This document shows positions 27,260-36,304 of a DNA stretch of 64,000 bases, one piece after another. The DNA is taken from contig DZAL01000002.1 in assembly GCA_022729575.1 (NCBI GenBank), positions 1-64,000 of the forward strand. Direction: 5' to 3'. Origin of the DNA: Thiomargarita sp. (GTDB lineage: Bacteria; Pseudomonadota; Gammaproteobacteria; Beggiatoales; Beggiatoaceae). The translations under genes and the position numbers were made by a program. The notes under the pieces were generated by a model. The model had not been told where the DNA came from and searched no databases. It saw only the letters and a list, made by a program, of their open reading frames with translations. How positions within the stretch are numbered: the first letter of the stretch is position 1; each line of letters begins with the position of its first letter.

Positions 27260-28303
27260 TTATACCACCGGTACTGGTTGTTGTTGGGTCATACAATGCA
27301 CACAACCGCAACCATAGACCAAATCGAGACCATCGATGGTAACGATTTGATAATTAGGGAATACTTGTCGAAAAGTGTTCAATGCTTGTTGGTCTGTGAC
27401 AGGGTCCTCAAAAGTGGGTAAAATAATTCCTCCATTGGCCACATAAAAGTTAATATAGGACGTAGTAAGACGTAAACCATTGAAATCATCACGCCGGCTG
27501 GGTTGTTCAAGTTCAATAATTTCTAAACGTCGACCTTGAGCATCTTTAGCCTGGCGCAATCGCTGTAGATTATCTTGTAATATAGCATAATTGCTGTCTA
27601 ACGGATCCTGACAGGTCAGCGCTAACACTACTCCAGGTCGTGCAAAACCGGCTAAATTGTCAATATGTCCAGCCGTTTCATCATCTTGCAAACCTTGACC
27701 TAGCCAAATGATTTGAGTGACCCCCAAGTATTGGCGTAATAATTCTTCAATCTCCTGGCGAGAAAGTTGTGGATTCCGGTTAATATTGAGGAGACATTTT
27801 TCAGTAGTGAGTAAAGTGCCCATACCATCCACATGAATTGAGCCACCTTCCAAAATCAAGGGCGCGGCCTGACGTGGGAGGTGAGTATACTCCAAAATTC
27901 GTTGTGCCAATTCGGCATCCCTTAGATAATCTTCAAGTTTTTCTCGATTTTCGCCCCAGGCATTAAATTGCCAATCGACACCAGCTATCTGTCCATGGCC
28001 ATCAATCACAAAAGTGGGACCGGTATCTCGTAACCAGATGTCATCAATGGGTAGCGGGATGATCTCTACCCCATTGCCACAATAATTTTTAGCCACGGTC
28101 ACTTGGTCAGGCGGAGTAATGACTTTGACTGGTTCAAATTGAGCAATGGCGTGCATAGCGTTTACCCAACTGGCACGAGCGCGGTCAAGTTCAAATGGCC
28201 AACTATCGGCGCGGGCCGGCCAAGCCATCCAACAACAGGTATGCGGATGCCATTCGGCGGGCATGTAAAAATGAGTAGGGGAATGATTTATCTCTGTTTT
28301 CAT
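27260..28303 (-). CDS. aguA: Agmatine deiminase
   Basis: This enzyme converts agmatine to N-carbamoylputrescine and ammonia in polyamine synthesis or arginine/agmatine breakdown. The protein has 347 residues. The opening MPAEWHPHTCCWMAWP, DDIWLRDTGP, ILEGGSIHVDGMGT, DDETAGHIDN and the C-terminal GCGCVHCMTQQQP with catalytic C337 all match the family. Usual homologues read GGGGIHC; the extra cysteines here (C332, C334) are a small variation. No N-carbamoylputrescine amidase (aguB) stands next to it. The start ATG 28303 follows an AT-rich leader. Confidence 0.93.
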   Translation of the reverse strand: MKTEINHSPTHFYMPAEWHPHTCCWMAWPARADSWPFELDRARASWVNAMHAIAQFEPVKVITPPDQVTVAKNYCGNGVEIIPLPIDDIWLRDTGPTFVIDGHGQIAGVDWQFNAWGENREKLEDYLRDAELAQRILEYTHLPRQAAPLILEGGSIHVDGMGTLLTTEKCLLNINRNPQLSRQEIEELLRQYLGVTQIIWLGQGLQDDETAGHIDNLAGFARPGVVLALTCQDPLDSNYAILQDNLQRLRQAKDAQGRRLEIIELEQPSRRDDFNGLRLTTSYINFYVANGGIILPTFEDPVTDQQALNTFRQVFPNYQIVTIDGLDLVYGCGCVHCMTQQQPVPVV

Positions 28304-28360
28304 ATTTCATAAAAATTCAAATAAGACCAACTTTTTCAAAGTTTAAATCTTAAAAAATTT

Positions 28361-28470
28361 GGTAGTCCCGCCAAATTAATGGAGGTATTAACCTTCAATG
28401 AGTTACCAAGATTCAAAGTTTCCTAAACCTTTGAGATTTAGGAAACTTAGCACCTGCCAGGCTTAGGAAT
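28361..28470. mobile_element. MITE-like element, truncated copy 4 (E family)
   Basis: The left end GGTAGTCCCGCCAAATTAAT, spacer and one AGTTTCCTAAACC hairpin are present, followed by TTAGCACCTG. The right end is missing. It lies between two genes on the minus strand. Confidence 0.65.
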
Positions 28471-28499
28471 CTTCGCCCCCGGCGGCTATCGATGATTTT

Positions 28500-29123
28500 T
28501 CAACCAACGGCTAACTGCAGTTTAAGTTCTCCTTTTTTACTGATTTCAATTGCAGGTTGTATGACATCAGTGACATCTTGCATTCCCGTAGCAAAGGAAA
28601 CTTCTTGACGAGTGCCGTTAGGTAAAATAATAATACCTTTAACCTTGTATTCATGGTGTCCTACGCTAAGGATTTTGTCACTAGCGCACGCTCCTTCGGC
28701 AATCAAGGTGCCATTCTCAAATTCACGGTGGATGGTCGCTACCAATTTGCCAGAAAGATTACAAATCACTGCGTTATCGAAAAATACCACCAACGATAAT
28801 CTCACTCTGGCTTGAGCGATGACATCAATCCGCGGTAATTTCTTAGTATCTTCCGCGAGCGGTTTTAATGATAATGGTGGAATGGTAAAAGTTTCTTCCT
28901 CACCCTTTGCCTCGGTCTCTTCTACTGAAACCATTTCAACTGCTTCCTTTTTATTCGTAATGGCAGTTGCGGTTGGTGGATTCAAAGAAAGTGAAGCAGG
29001 CTCTACTTTAGCCGGCGGTGGTAATTTCTTAGCAGGTCCTGCTAACGGTTCCGTTTCTTGCTGATCACAAGCAACTAAACAGAATATCGTCAGTAATAAA
29101 GTGAAAGAAAAAATTTTATTCAT
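28500..29123 (-). CDS. Lipoprotein of unknown function
   Basis: A 207-residue predicted lipoprotein. The signal peptide ends in a lipobox, L16-V-A-C19, so the mature protein would start at Cys19 and sit in the cell envelope. A Pro/Lys-rich, low-complexity linker (KKLPPPAKVEP) follows, then a charged stretch, then a compact beta-rich domain from about residue 105 to the end (VIAQARVRLSLVVFFDN, then GKLVATIHREF). I do not recognise the family. It has no close operon partner. A GGAGAAAT-like ribosome-binding site precedes the ATG. Confidence 0.75.
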   Translation of the reverse strand: MNKIFSFTLLLTIFCLVACDQQETEPLAGPAKKLPPPAKVEPASLSLNPPTATAITNKKEAVEMVSVEETEAKGEEETFTIPPLSLKPLAEDTKKLPRIDVIAQARVRLSLVVFFDNAVICNLSGKLVATIHREFENGTLIAEGACASDKILSVGHHEYKVKGIIILPNGTRQEVSFATGMQDVTDVIQPAIEISKKGELKLQLAVG

Positions 29124-29625
29124 AGGATTTCTCCTTAAGTGATTAAGATTAGCTAAAACTAAATTAAATTTGTTCCTAAATAAGCGAGTATAACGGATTT
29201 ACCAAATAGACCGATCAAACTTCGATCTACTGAATTATTTGAAAACAACTTTATTAATATTAAACAAAATACATATTATACACTCATTATCAACGGCAAT
29301 GGTAAAGATTGAAGGCTTTTAACATACTAATTATAGGTATAAATTAATACATACTTACAGATAGAAAATAATACGCCTTATTAAATAATAATTTATTAAA
29401 TTAACCAATTCTTAAATAAACCTGCAACCAGATTTGACAACTTTTCAAAAGTTGTCAAATCTAAATTCGATGATTTATTCAATAATTAATATTTTATTCT
29501 GTAGCTTGTTAACTAGAAATTGGAATATAATGATTAGTTAACTGTTCTTAAAGTTTAAAATTTATTCTACATTATCCTTTATCTAAATTAAAAACTCATT
29601 TAAAAAATGAGTTGGAGAATCAAGT
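29124..29625. other. AT-rich intergenic region with one family A palindrome
   Basis: A 500-bp AT-rich space between divergent genes (lipoprotein and cysQ), likely holding both promoters. A family A palindrome lies at 29430-29462. I see no coding sequence and no convincing single promoter. Confidence 0.7.
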
Positions 29626-30441
29626 ATGTCAGGCCCATCGCCGTTAGAATTACTAGAAACCGTCAAACAGATTGCGCAAACGGCGGGTGAGCGAATTATG
29701 GAAGTCTATGCCACGGATTTTCAGGTCGAACATAAAGCCGATAAAACACCTTTAACTGAAGCCGATATGGCCTCTCACCAAACAATTATAGCGGGCTTGA
29801 AACAACTAACTCCCCACTGGCCAATCTTATCAGAGGAGTCTTCCAGTATTCCGTATGAGGAACGTGCGTCCTGGCAACGTTATTGGTTAGTCGACCCCTT
29901 GGATGGTACCCGAGAATTTATCAAACGCAACGGCGAATTTACCGTTAACATCGCCTTGATTGATGATCATCAACCAGTGTTAGGAGTGGTTTACGTACCA
30001 GTCACCCAAGTGAATTATTTTGCCGCACAGGGAGGAGGCGCGTTTAAAAGTTTGCCAGGACAAGCGCCAGTGCCAATTAATCCGCGACCATGTCCCACTA
30101 ACCATTGGATTATAGCGGGAAGTCGGTCACATGCAAGTGAAACATTGCAACAATTCATTAAACAACTTAACGTGGAAGTAGAATTAGTTAGCATTGGTAG
30201 CTCTTTAAAATTTTGTCTGGTGGCGGAAGGTAAAGCCGACATTTATCCGCGCTTTGGTCTTACTTCCGAATGGGATACCGCCGCGGCTCAATGTGTAGTG
30301 GAACAAGCGGGAGGACATATAACCAATCTGCAAATGCAGCCGTTACGTTATAATACCAAAGACTCTTTACTTAATTCACATTTTTTGGTATTCGGAGATG
30401 CCTTGATTAATTGGGCACAATACTTGCAAAAATTACAGTAA
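29626..30441 (+). CDS. cysQ: 3'(2'),5'-bisphosphate nucleotidase
   Basis: CysQ removes the 3'-phosphate from PAP (and PAPS), the by-product of sulfate assimilation, with Mg2+. The protein has 271 residues. Metal-binding residues of the inositol monophosphatase family are seen in SEES (70-73), D90-P-L-D93-G-T95 and the later SEWDTAAA. TPLTEADMASH matches the family start. A GGAG sits before ATG 29626. Its presence fits an organism with active sulfur metabolism, though PAP removal is general. It is a single gene with no close neighbour. Confidence 0.94.
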   Translation: MSGPSPLELLETVKQIAQTAGERIMEVYATDFQVEHKADKTPLTEADMASHQTIIAGLKQLTPHWPILSEESSSIPYEERASWQRYWLVDPLDGTREFIKRNGEFTVNIALIDDHQPVLGVVYVPVTQVNYFAAQGGGAFKSLPGQAPVPINPRPCPTNHWIIAGSRSHASETLQQFIKQLNVEVELVSIGSSLKFCLVAEGKADIYPRFGLTSEWDTAAAQCVVEQAGGHITNLQMQPLRYNTKDSLLNSHFLVFGDALINWAQYLQKLQ

Positions 30442-30852
30442 TTTAGTCAACTATACTCCAAAACTCAACTTTTCAAAGTGTTAACTTTAATTTTCTCACC
30501 AAGCTAAACTTTGAATTTCATTTTTGAAGTGTACCAAAACTATAGACTGCTATTCATAATTTTTATTATCGAATAAAATATACCTGTTAATCTTGAAGTA
30601 AATCGAGCATCATCTAGTATTCCAGACTATTTTTTGCTAAAATGTTATAAGGGTAGGTAGGTTATCTGGGTTTAGTTGTCTAACGGTGAAATTTACAATC
30701 CAAAATGATAGGAGTAACCGTTAATGAAAAAAGGTCTAAGTGTCGACCCATAAGTATTTACAGACTACATTTTAGGAGAGCCAGATTATCTGCGCAATCT
30801 CTACCTTATAAATTTCTATTTCACTGATAATAGACTATTAAGGACAACTCGG
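30442..30852. other. Intergenic region, no gene seen
   Basis: A 411-bp AT-rich stretch. It contains a tiny frame of nine codons with a ribosome-binding site (ATG at 30724, stop TAA), in frame with the pentapeptide gene downstream; it may be a leader or chance. No repeat of the known families lies here. Confidence 0.6.
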
Positions 30853-31290
30853 ATGAAACACAAAAAATTATTATTTATGGTATTAATACCACTGCTTATG
30901 GTTGGTTTATTAGGACATTTAACGTTAGCAGCCAATCCCACCCATCTCAAGACGCTTAAAGAGACCAAAAAGTGTGTGCGTTGTAATTTAAGTGGAGCGC
31001 GTTTGAATGGGGCACGTTTAATCCGTGCCCAATTAGCAGGTGCCAATTTAAGCGGTGCCAAATTAAGAGGTGCCAATTTGCGAGGTGCCGACCTAAGTGG
31101 TGCTAATTTAGCAGGAGCGGATTTACGTCGAGCCAATTTACGCGGCGCGAGAATGGGAAGAGCCAATTTGAGAAATGCCAATTTAGGTGGTGCTAATTTG
31201 CGCGGCGTGAATTTAAGTGGAGCAAATACTGCCGGAGCAACTCTTACAGGGGCGGTGCTAAATGACGCGACCGGGACCTCAGGTCAATAA
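30853..31290 (+). CDS. Exported pentapeptide-repeat protein
   Basis: A 145-residue protein with a signal peptide (residues 1-26, MKHKKLLFMVLIPLLMVGLL, cut after LTLA). The body consists of about 17 pentapeptide units of the A-[N/D]-L-x-x type (ANLSG, AKLRG, ADLSG, ANLAG and so on), which fold as a right-handed square beta helix. A CVRC motif precedes the repeats; such a pair could form a disulfide in the periplasm. Pentapeptide proteins have no single function, and exported ones are poorly understood. ATG 30853 has AAGGA nine bases upstream. It has no operon partner. Confidence 0.85.
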   Translation: MKHKKLLFMVLIPLLMVGLLGHLTLAANPTHLKTLKETKKCVRCNLSGARLNGARLIRAQLAGANLSGAKLRGANLRGADLSGANLAGADLRRANLRGARMGRANLRNANLGGANLRGVNLSGANTAGATLTGAVLNDATGTSGQ

Positions 31291-31687
31291 TTATTGCTGA
31301 ATTCTCTGAATTCAACGTAATCCAGTGGGAAACTTTTATCTTACGCATCTGATATACTCTTGGATTCCTGCATGATGATTCGCTGATACGTGATTCACCG
31401 ACCACGGTTGGCAACTCCAACGTCATAACCAATCGCATAACCAATTTTATATTTATTATCAACCAAGTTAAGGAATTTAACACACGTTTGGGACACCAGT
31501 TTTTCAAGCGCGGGTGACCAAATGTTATTCCTTAACTTAACAGTTTTGAGCCTGTCAGCAGTTTTTCTGGTTTCAATTCAAAAAACTCCCTCCACCAAGT
31601 CCGTAGATGAGATGATTTATTATGCCTATTGAGGTTTCGAGAAAACTTTCCCACAACCATCTTCGTTAAAATAATGAATACCCATCT
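31291..31687. other. Intergenic region with a relic inverted repeat
   Basis: A 397-bp space. AAGTTAAGGAAT (about 31468) and ATTCCTTAACTTAAC (about 31535) form an inverted pair resembling G-family ends, spaced by about 60 bp. No gene is visible. Confidence 0.55.
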
Positions 31688-32251
31688 ATGTTAACCATTC
31701 CGCCTGAACGAATTCAAATACAACAAGCCATTGTGCAGAAACATCAGATAACACCACGTCATAACTGGGGACGCTATCCTCCTCGCTATGATAAATTAGT
31801 GCTGGATTGGAATTACGATTCGCTGGTGATTCATCACTCCGGTAATGCAGGAGAAAAAGACCCGACTAGAATTGAACATCGTCACTGTTTAGAGCAAGGT
31901 TATGATGATGTAGGGTATCATTATCTCATACATCCCAGTGGCCAAATTTTTGAAGGACGATCGATAATCTATAAAGGTGCTCATGTCAATCTAAAAAATA
32001 CCGGTAAAATTGGTCTCCTAATGATGGGTGACTATGATGAGCAATGGTGGGATGATGATGATACCTTGACCCGGCCATTCCTAGAAACTTTAGAATCTCT
32101 GTTGGTGACCCTAACCTCTTATTTTCCAACGAAATATTTAGGCGGACATAAAGAATTTTTGCGCGGCCAGAAGTATACTTGCCCAGGTAATTTGTTGATG
32201 CCAGTGGTGGAAACCTGGCGAAAAAAATTTAGCTTGCAAGCACCGCCGTAA
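31688..32251 (+). CDS. N-acetylmuramoyl-L-alanine amidase / PGRP-type domain protein
   Basis: A 187-residue protein with an amidase-2/PGRP fold, which cuts the bond between N-acetylmuramic acid and L-alanine in peptidoglycan. Zinc ligands are visible as the H49-H50 pair in VIHHSGN, H154 in GGHKEF and C165 in TCPGN. YHYLIHPSGQIFEGR and the GYDDVGYHYLI stretch are typical. There is no signal peptide, so it is either cytosolic, exported by a non-standard route or a toxin-like effector. It lies upstream of gmhB with a family A repeat between. The start ATG 31688 has no strong ribosome-binding site. Confidence 0.85.
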   Translation: MLTIPPERIQIQQAIVQKHQITPRHNWGRYPPRYDKLVLDWNYDSLVIHHSGNAGEKDPTRIEHRHCLEQGYDDVGYHYLIHPSGQIFEGRSIIYKGAHVNLKNTGKIGLLMMGDYDEQWWDDDDTLTRPFLETLESLLVTLTSYFPTKYLGGHKEFLRGQKYTCPGNLLMPVVETWRKKFSLQAPP

Positions 32252-32256
32252 TTTTG

Positions 32257-32289
32257 AGATTTGACAACTTTAAAAAAGTTGTCAAATCT
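32257..32289. repeat. Family A palindrome
   Basis: A single copy (AGATTTGACAACTTTAAAA with complement arm) six bases after the amidase stop codon and 50 bp before gmhB. It may mark the 3' end of the amidase transcript. Confidence 0.8.
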
Positions 32290-32339
32290 GAATTTACCCT
32301 CTTTTTTCCTGATACTGACTAAATGGACATTTATAAATT

Positions 32340-32885
32340 ATGAAATTAGTTATTCTTGACCGAGACGGTGTGATTAACAAAGATTCCGATGAATACATTA
32401 AATCACCCGAAGAATGGGAAGCCTTACCAGAGAGTCTCAATGCCATTGCTCGTTTAAATCAAGCCGGTTATCGAGTGGTGATAGCCTCCAACCAATCAGG
32501 GCTGGCCAGAGGATTCTTTACCTTAGATACTTTAAATCAAATTCACAATAAAATGTTGAAACAATTGGCCGAAATTGGTGGCAACATTGAAGCCATTTTT
32601 TTCTGTCCTCATGCCGAAACCGAAGGCTGTCAATGTCGCAAACCACGACCAGGCCTATTTCAAGACATTGCTAATCGCTTGGGCATTTCTTTAGCCAAAG
32701 TGCCGGCCGTAGGCGATTCCTTACGAGATTTACAAGCGGCCATTGTGGCCGGCGCCCAACCCGTTTTAGTCTTGACGGGCAAAGGGAAACGGACTGTAAA
32801 CGATTTGGAAGGATTCAAAGACGTGCCAGTATATGAAGATTTAGCCGCATTCGTGGATAGTTTTTTAAAGGAAAGAGGAGAATAA
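32340..32885 (+). CDS. gmhB: D-glycero-beta-D-manno-heptose 1,7-bisphosphate 7-phosphatase
   Basis: GmhB removes the 7-phosphate in the synthesis of ADP-heptose for the inner core of lipopolysaccharide. The protein has 181 residues. It is a HAD phosphatase with D7 and D9 in LDRDGVIN, S50-N-Q-S and K101 in CRKPRPG. It also has the zinc site of GmhB: C89, H91, C97 and C99. GDSLRDLQAA completes the motifs. It runs into plsC with a 2-nt gap, a pairing common in gammaproteobacteria. Confidence 0.94.
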   Translation: MKLVILDRDGVINKDSDEYIKSPEEWEALPESLNAIARLNQAGYRVVIASNQSGLARGFFTLDTLNQIHNKMLKQLAEIGGNIEAIFFCPHAETEGCQCRKPRPGLFQDIANRLGISLAKVPAVGDSLRDLQAAIVAGAQPVLVLTGKGKRTVNDLEGFKDVPVYEDLAAFVDSFLKERGE

Positions 32886-32887
32886 AT

Positions 32888-33595
32888 TTGGAATTATTTA
32901 TTCGCGCTTTAATCTTTTACCTTGGCATCGCACTGGCGGCTATCATTTGTTTTACCCTGGCATTATTTCTGTTGCCGTTACCGTTTCGGCAACGGTATCA
33001 ATTTTTAACACAATGGTCAGAATTTGCTTTATGGTGGTTAAAAAAAACGTGTCGTTTGAGTTACCAATTACACGGCCAATCGAATATTCCTGAGCAACCA
33101 GTGATTGTACTAAGTAAACACCAGTCGGCTTGGGAAACGATTGCATTGACTCGATTATTTATGCCACAATGTTGGGTCTTAAAACGAGAATTATTATGGC
33201 TCCCATTCTTCGGCTGGTCCTTGGCCATGTTGAAACCCATTGCCATTAACCGAGGAAGCCCGCGTCAAGCCATACAACAAGTGGTTAAACAAGGTAAGCA
33301 ACGATTAGCTCAGGGAATCTTCGTCGTCATTTTTCCTGAAGGTACTAGAGTGGCGCTTGGTGAAAAAGGACGTTATGGCATTGGGGGAGCCTGGTTAGCC
33401 GCCGAAAGTGGTTATCCCGTGGTCCCGGTAGCGCATAACGCGGGAAAATTTTGGCCTCCTCATGGCTTCCTAAAATATCCCGGCACGATTCAAGTTTATA
33501 TTGGACCGCCTATTGATTCCAAGGGTAAAACTGCTCAAGAAATTAATGCACTGGTGGAAGCATGGATTGAAGGGAAAATATTGGAAATAAATTAG
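32888..33595 (+). CDS. plsC: 1-acyl-sn-glycerol-3-phosphate acyltransferase
   Basis: PlsC makes phosphatidic acid by acylating the 2-position of lysophosphatidic acid at the inner membrane. The 235-residue protein has a hydrophobic N-terminus (about residues 8-30). The acceptor/catalytic motif reads HQSAWE, with H78 and E83 in the HX4D/E position; glutamate here occurs in many bacterial homologues. FPEGTR (149-154) and VPVAHNAGKFW are present. The start codon is TTG 32888, supported by GAGGAG seven bases upstream. It forms an operon with gmhB. Confidence 0.92.
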   Translation: MELFIRALIFYLGIALAAIICFTLALFLLPLPFRQRYQFLTQWSEFALWWLKKTCRLSYQLHGQSNIPEQPVIVLSKHQSAWETIALTRLFMPQCWVLKRELLWLPFFGWSLAMLKPIAINRGSPRQAIQQVVKQGKQRLAQGIFVVIFPEGTRVALGEKGRYGIGGAWLAAESGYPVVPVAHNAGKFWPPHGFLKYPGTIQVYIGPPIDSKGKTAQEINALVEAWIEGKILEIN

Positions 33596-33665
33596 GATAC
33601 CTGGTGTGCAACACCTATTTTTCTTCTCGTTACGAGTTTAGAAAACGTTGACCATTTTGGTGGTA

Positions 33666-33888
33666 ATGAAATTTGGCTGAGAACTTAGGACTGCCAGTCC
33701 TGACCGCCTCAGAGAACTTAGGACTGGCAGTCCTTTGAGGACTACCAGTCCTGACCGCATCATCATCCACCTGTCATCACTAGCACTATTTTTCGCTTTC
33801 CTAAACGGCAAAGGTTTAGGAAATCTTAACCTTTGGTTGTTGATAACCCATTGAAGGTTAACACCTCCATTGGTTTGGAGGGACTACC
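33666..33888. repeat. Left direct repeat flanking the PIN/ATPase cassette
   Basis: This block holds family B palindromes (GGACTGGCAGTCC) and the right half of an E-family element, ending in GGTTTGGAGGGACTACC. The last 133 bp are identical to the block at 37677-37809. The upstream part differs mainly by lacking one 51-bp family B unit. It lies between plsC and the cassette. Confidence 0.9.
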
Positions 33889-33920
33889 CAGAATGAACTA
33901 GAAAGACAACTGGAATACTT

Positions 33921-34268
33921 ATGAAAATTCGTATTATTGACACTACCTATGAAAAGCAACACCAGGGTCTAATTAGTGAAAGTCCAGCATTAGGATTAGC
34001 CGGCACCGAAGCCATACCCATCCCCAATTGGGCTAACCAGGTGACTAAGCAAAGTTCATGGCAAGGTTGCCAATTTCCATTAGAACAACTCGAAATGTTG
34101 CTAGAGAAGATTCCTTATAGCATCTCAGAAAAAGAGAGAAATATGGTGCGATGGACCATCGATGAGCAAGATTTAGAAGTTGATCTGTCTATCGTCTTGG
34201 CAGTATTAGGCCGCGATTTCTTAATACTTAATCCAGAAGCGAAAAAATTCGTCCTAACCTTGGAGTAA
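33921..34268 (+). CDS. Small protein of unknown function, first gene of cassette
   Basis: I do not recognise this 115-residue protein. It has no signal peptide or membrane helix. The C-terminal half (DEQDLEVDLSIVLAVLGRDFLI) looks helical with a hydrophobic core. The gene starts at ATG 33921 and ends 4 nt before the next gene, so the two are almost certainly translated together. It may be an adaptor, antitoxin or sensor of the cassette; this is inference from position only. Confidence 0.8.
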   Translation: MKIRIIDTTYEKQHQGLISESPALGLAGTEAIPIPNWANQVTKQSSWQGCQFPLEQLEMLLEKIPYSISEKERNMVRWTIDEQDLEVDLSIVLAVLGRDFLILNPEAKKFVLTLE

Positions 34269-34272
34269 AGCC

Positions 34273-36303
34273 GTGGCTATCCTCGAAATTAAATCTGGAG
34301 ATTACATTTTTGGTATAGAGTATACCACGTCAAATAATCAGAAACAACACCATGAACTGGGTATTCTCAGAGTCTTTCCATTCGAGTCAGGCTCCCCAAA
34401 AACTGGCCAATGGCATGTACAATTCAATACGACTGATCAGCAGCCGATAAAAGAGGTCATCATTAGCATAGCTGCTCGCTTGGGATTACTACCAGTACAC
34501 TTCATTGAGGAGTTTAAACAAGCACTACTATCACCGCGTCCCCTCTGTTTAGTGGCAGATACCTCGTCCCTACATCACGGTAGCCTGGTACAAGCCTGTC
34601 GCCTGCGAAAAGGTAAACCCACTCATCTGGTTATTCCAGACCAAGTTTACATGGAAATCCAAAGACAACGAGAACGATATAGTTCACGTCAAAATAAACC
34701 TGAGCATGACTCGGTAATCGCTACCGCAACCAGCCACCAGGTTCCCCAAACTACGACGACCGCACTATTTAATAGTATGCAAGTTTCTACGGTGCGTAGT
34801 TTAACCGGTAAGATTGATCAGCAGGATGACACTCATTGGTCCGAATGGTTGAAAGCACGCCGTTCTCAAAGTATGCAAGTAGCCGCCGCTCGTTCCGTGC
34901 GCAGATTAAAAGAATTGGGAATGATACCTCATTATATCCGTCCACCAGATGCGATGGTACGTTATTTTGGTTCGGCGAGTGGTACTGGGGAACAAACCGA
35001 ACCATCTTTTAAAGATGGCCCCAATTATCACAGAGATCGTTTGATACTAGAGGCCGCCAGAGTGCAACGGATGTTGTTACCCACGGTGCCTGTTTGGTTA
35101 GTCACTGGGGATGCTAATCTGGCGATACAAGCTAAACTAGAAGATTTTCAGGTAGGATATTCCTGGTTGCCCAAATTTCAACCAGCCAGTCAGGTAATTC
35201 TTACCTCACCTTATTTTGAACCTTATACCTTGACACCACAATTTTTAACCATCGAAGAATTTTTAGAAGAATGGTTATGGCATTGGGAAACTATAATGTT
35301 GCAACGGTCTGGCAAAGGTGAAAGAACTATTTGGGAACTGCCTCCTAGACAGTCTCGTGAAAGAGTTCAACTGCAACTCAGTCAGCCCTCTTCAAATTTA
35401 ATTAAATCAACTACCAGTAAATGTCCACGTCGCCAAATAGGGGGAGTTTTTAATCAGGTCAGCGATAACAATAGTTCCAAAGTCTCCGTGCCAGCCAGAG
35501 CGCCCACGGTATCCAATTTACTGCAAGGATTGCAACGGTTAGCTGGAATTGACACGGTTGACGCTCACAAGCCTATCGCCCCAGAGGTAGTTTCCTATCT
35601 ATGTGGTCTGAAATGGGCACGAAAAACGGATTCTCTGAAAATTACCGAGCGGGGTAGAAATTTGGCAGAGCGTTGGAATCAGCTAACTGCCGATATGGTG
35701 GTAGAATGGTATGACTGGATATATGATGCCAGTCAAGATTTATTATCGTTATTACCCCAACCAAAAATTTTGGACGCACTCCTCCTCTCAAAATCGTTAT
35801 TACCCCAACCAAAAATTTTGGACGCACTCCTCCTCTCAAAATGGCAAGGTGATAATGAGCTAGCTGACCAAATTAATGAGAGCGAGCGGAATATTGAAAG
35901 TCAATCCAGGTTGGCTAATGCGTTTGGTTTAATCGTTCGTTTGAATGGTAAATCCTATAAGACTGAATGGAAAACTCCTCAAGAGGCCGCGGATTTGATT
36001 TTTGATACCGCTACTCAGCTACAGCAACAAATTAGTCACAGCAGTGCAGTACCAGTAGGTAAGGTATTTACTCACTTACTGACGACTGAAGGAGCGCTAT
36101 CGTTACCCGATTTTCGCAGGGGATTGTTTGAATTATACACCACTAAGCGAATTATTCTAAGTGGTACGGTGCCTGACAAAAATTCGGTAAAAATTAAAGT
36201 ATTAGTGCCTCACCACCAAACCGAACTATTGGAGGTTAACCTGGGGGTTGGTGATTTTTTGATTCCCAACCAACCTAGCCAAGTCATCATTTTGGAGAAA
36301 TAA
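34273..36303 (+). CDS. PIN-like nuclease protein, second gene of cassette
   Basis: A 676-residue cytoplasmic protein with a PIN-like nuclease region at about 90-300. Acidic residues fit the PIN active site: D96 in CLVADTSSL, E128 in DQVYMEIQ, D255 in YHRDRLILEAA and D280 with N282 in VWLVTGDANLA. PIN domains cut single-stranded RNA or DNA with Mg2+/Mn2+. The region after residue 330 is unfamiliar and could bind the partner ATPase or a substrate. At residues of about 492-523 a 16-residue block is exactly duplicated (SLLPQPKILDALLLSK twice), from a 48-bp tandem DNA copy. The start is GTG 34273. The stop is 1 nt before the ATPase gene. Confidence 0.82.
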   Translation: MAILEIKSGDYIFGIEYTTSNNQKQHHELGILRVFPFESGSPKTGQWHVQFNTTDQQPIKEVIISIAARLGLLPVHFIEEFKQALLSPRPLCLVADTSSLHHGSLVQACRLRKGKPTHLVIPDQVYMEIQRQRERYSSRQNKPEHDSVIATATSHQVPQTTTTALFNSMQVSTVRSLTGKIDQQDDTHWSEWLKARRSQSMQVAAARSVRRLKELGMIPHYIRPPDAMVRYFGSASGTGEQTEPSFKDGPNYHRDRLILEAARVQRMLLPTVPVWLVTGDANLAIQAKLEDFQVGYSWLPKFQPASQVILTSPYFEPYTLTPQFLTIEEFLEEWLWHWETIMLQRSGKGERTIWELPPRQSRERVQLQLSQPSSNLIKSTTSKCPRRQIGGVFNQVSDNNSSKVSVPARAPTVSNLLQGLQRLAGIDTVDAHKPIAPEVVSYLCGLKWARKTDSLKITERGRNLAERWNQLTADMVVEWYDWIYDASQDLLSLLPQPKILDALLLSKSLLPQPKILDALLLSKWQGDNELADQINESERNIESQSRLANAFGLIVRLNGKSYKTEWKTPQEAADLIFDTATQLQQQISHSSAVPVGKVFTHLLTTEGALSLPDFRRGLFELYTTKRIILSGTVPDKNSVKIKVLVPHHQTELLEVNLGVGDFLIPNQPSQVIILEK

Positions 36304-36304
36304 T

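Noticed and set aside
25051-28303. aguB-aguA polyamine pair
   Set aside because: The nitrilase-like protein has Nit1-type motifs (CYDLRFPE) rather than those of N-carbamoylputrescine amidase, and the genes are not an operon.
30724-30753. Nine-codon leader peptide before the pentapeptide gene, or a third in-frame TAA
   Set aside because: It has a ribosome-binding site and is in frame, but the downstream gene has its own start, signal peptide and ribosome-binding site. There is no sign of coding sequence between.
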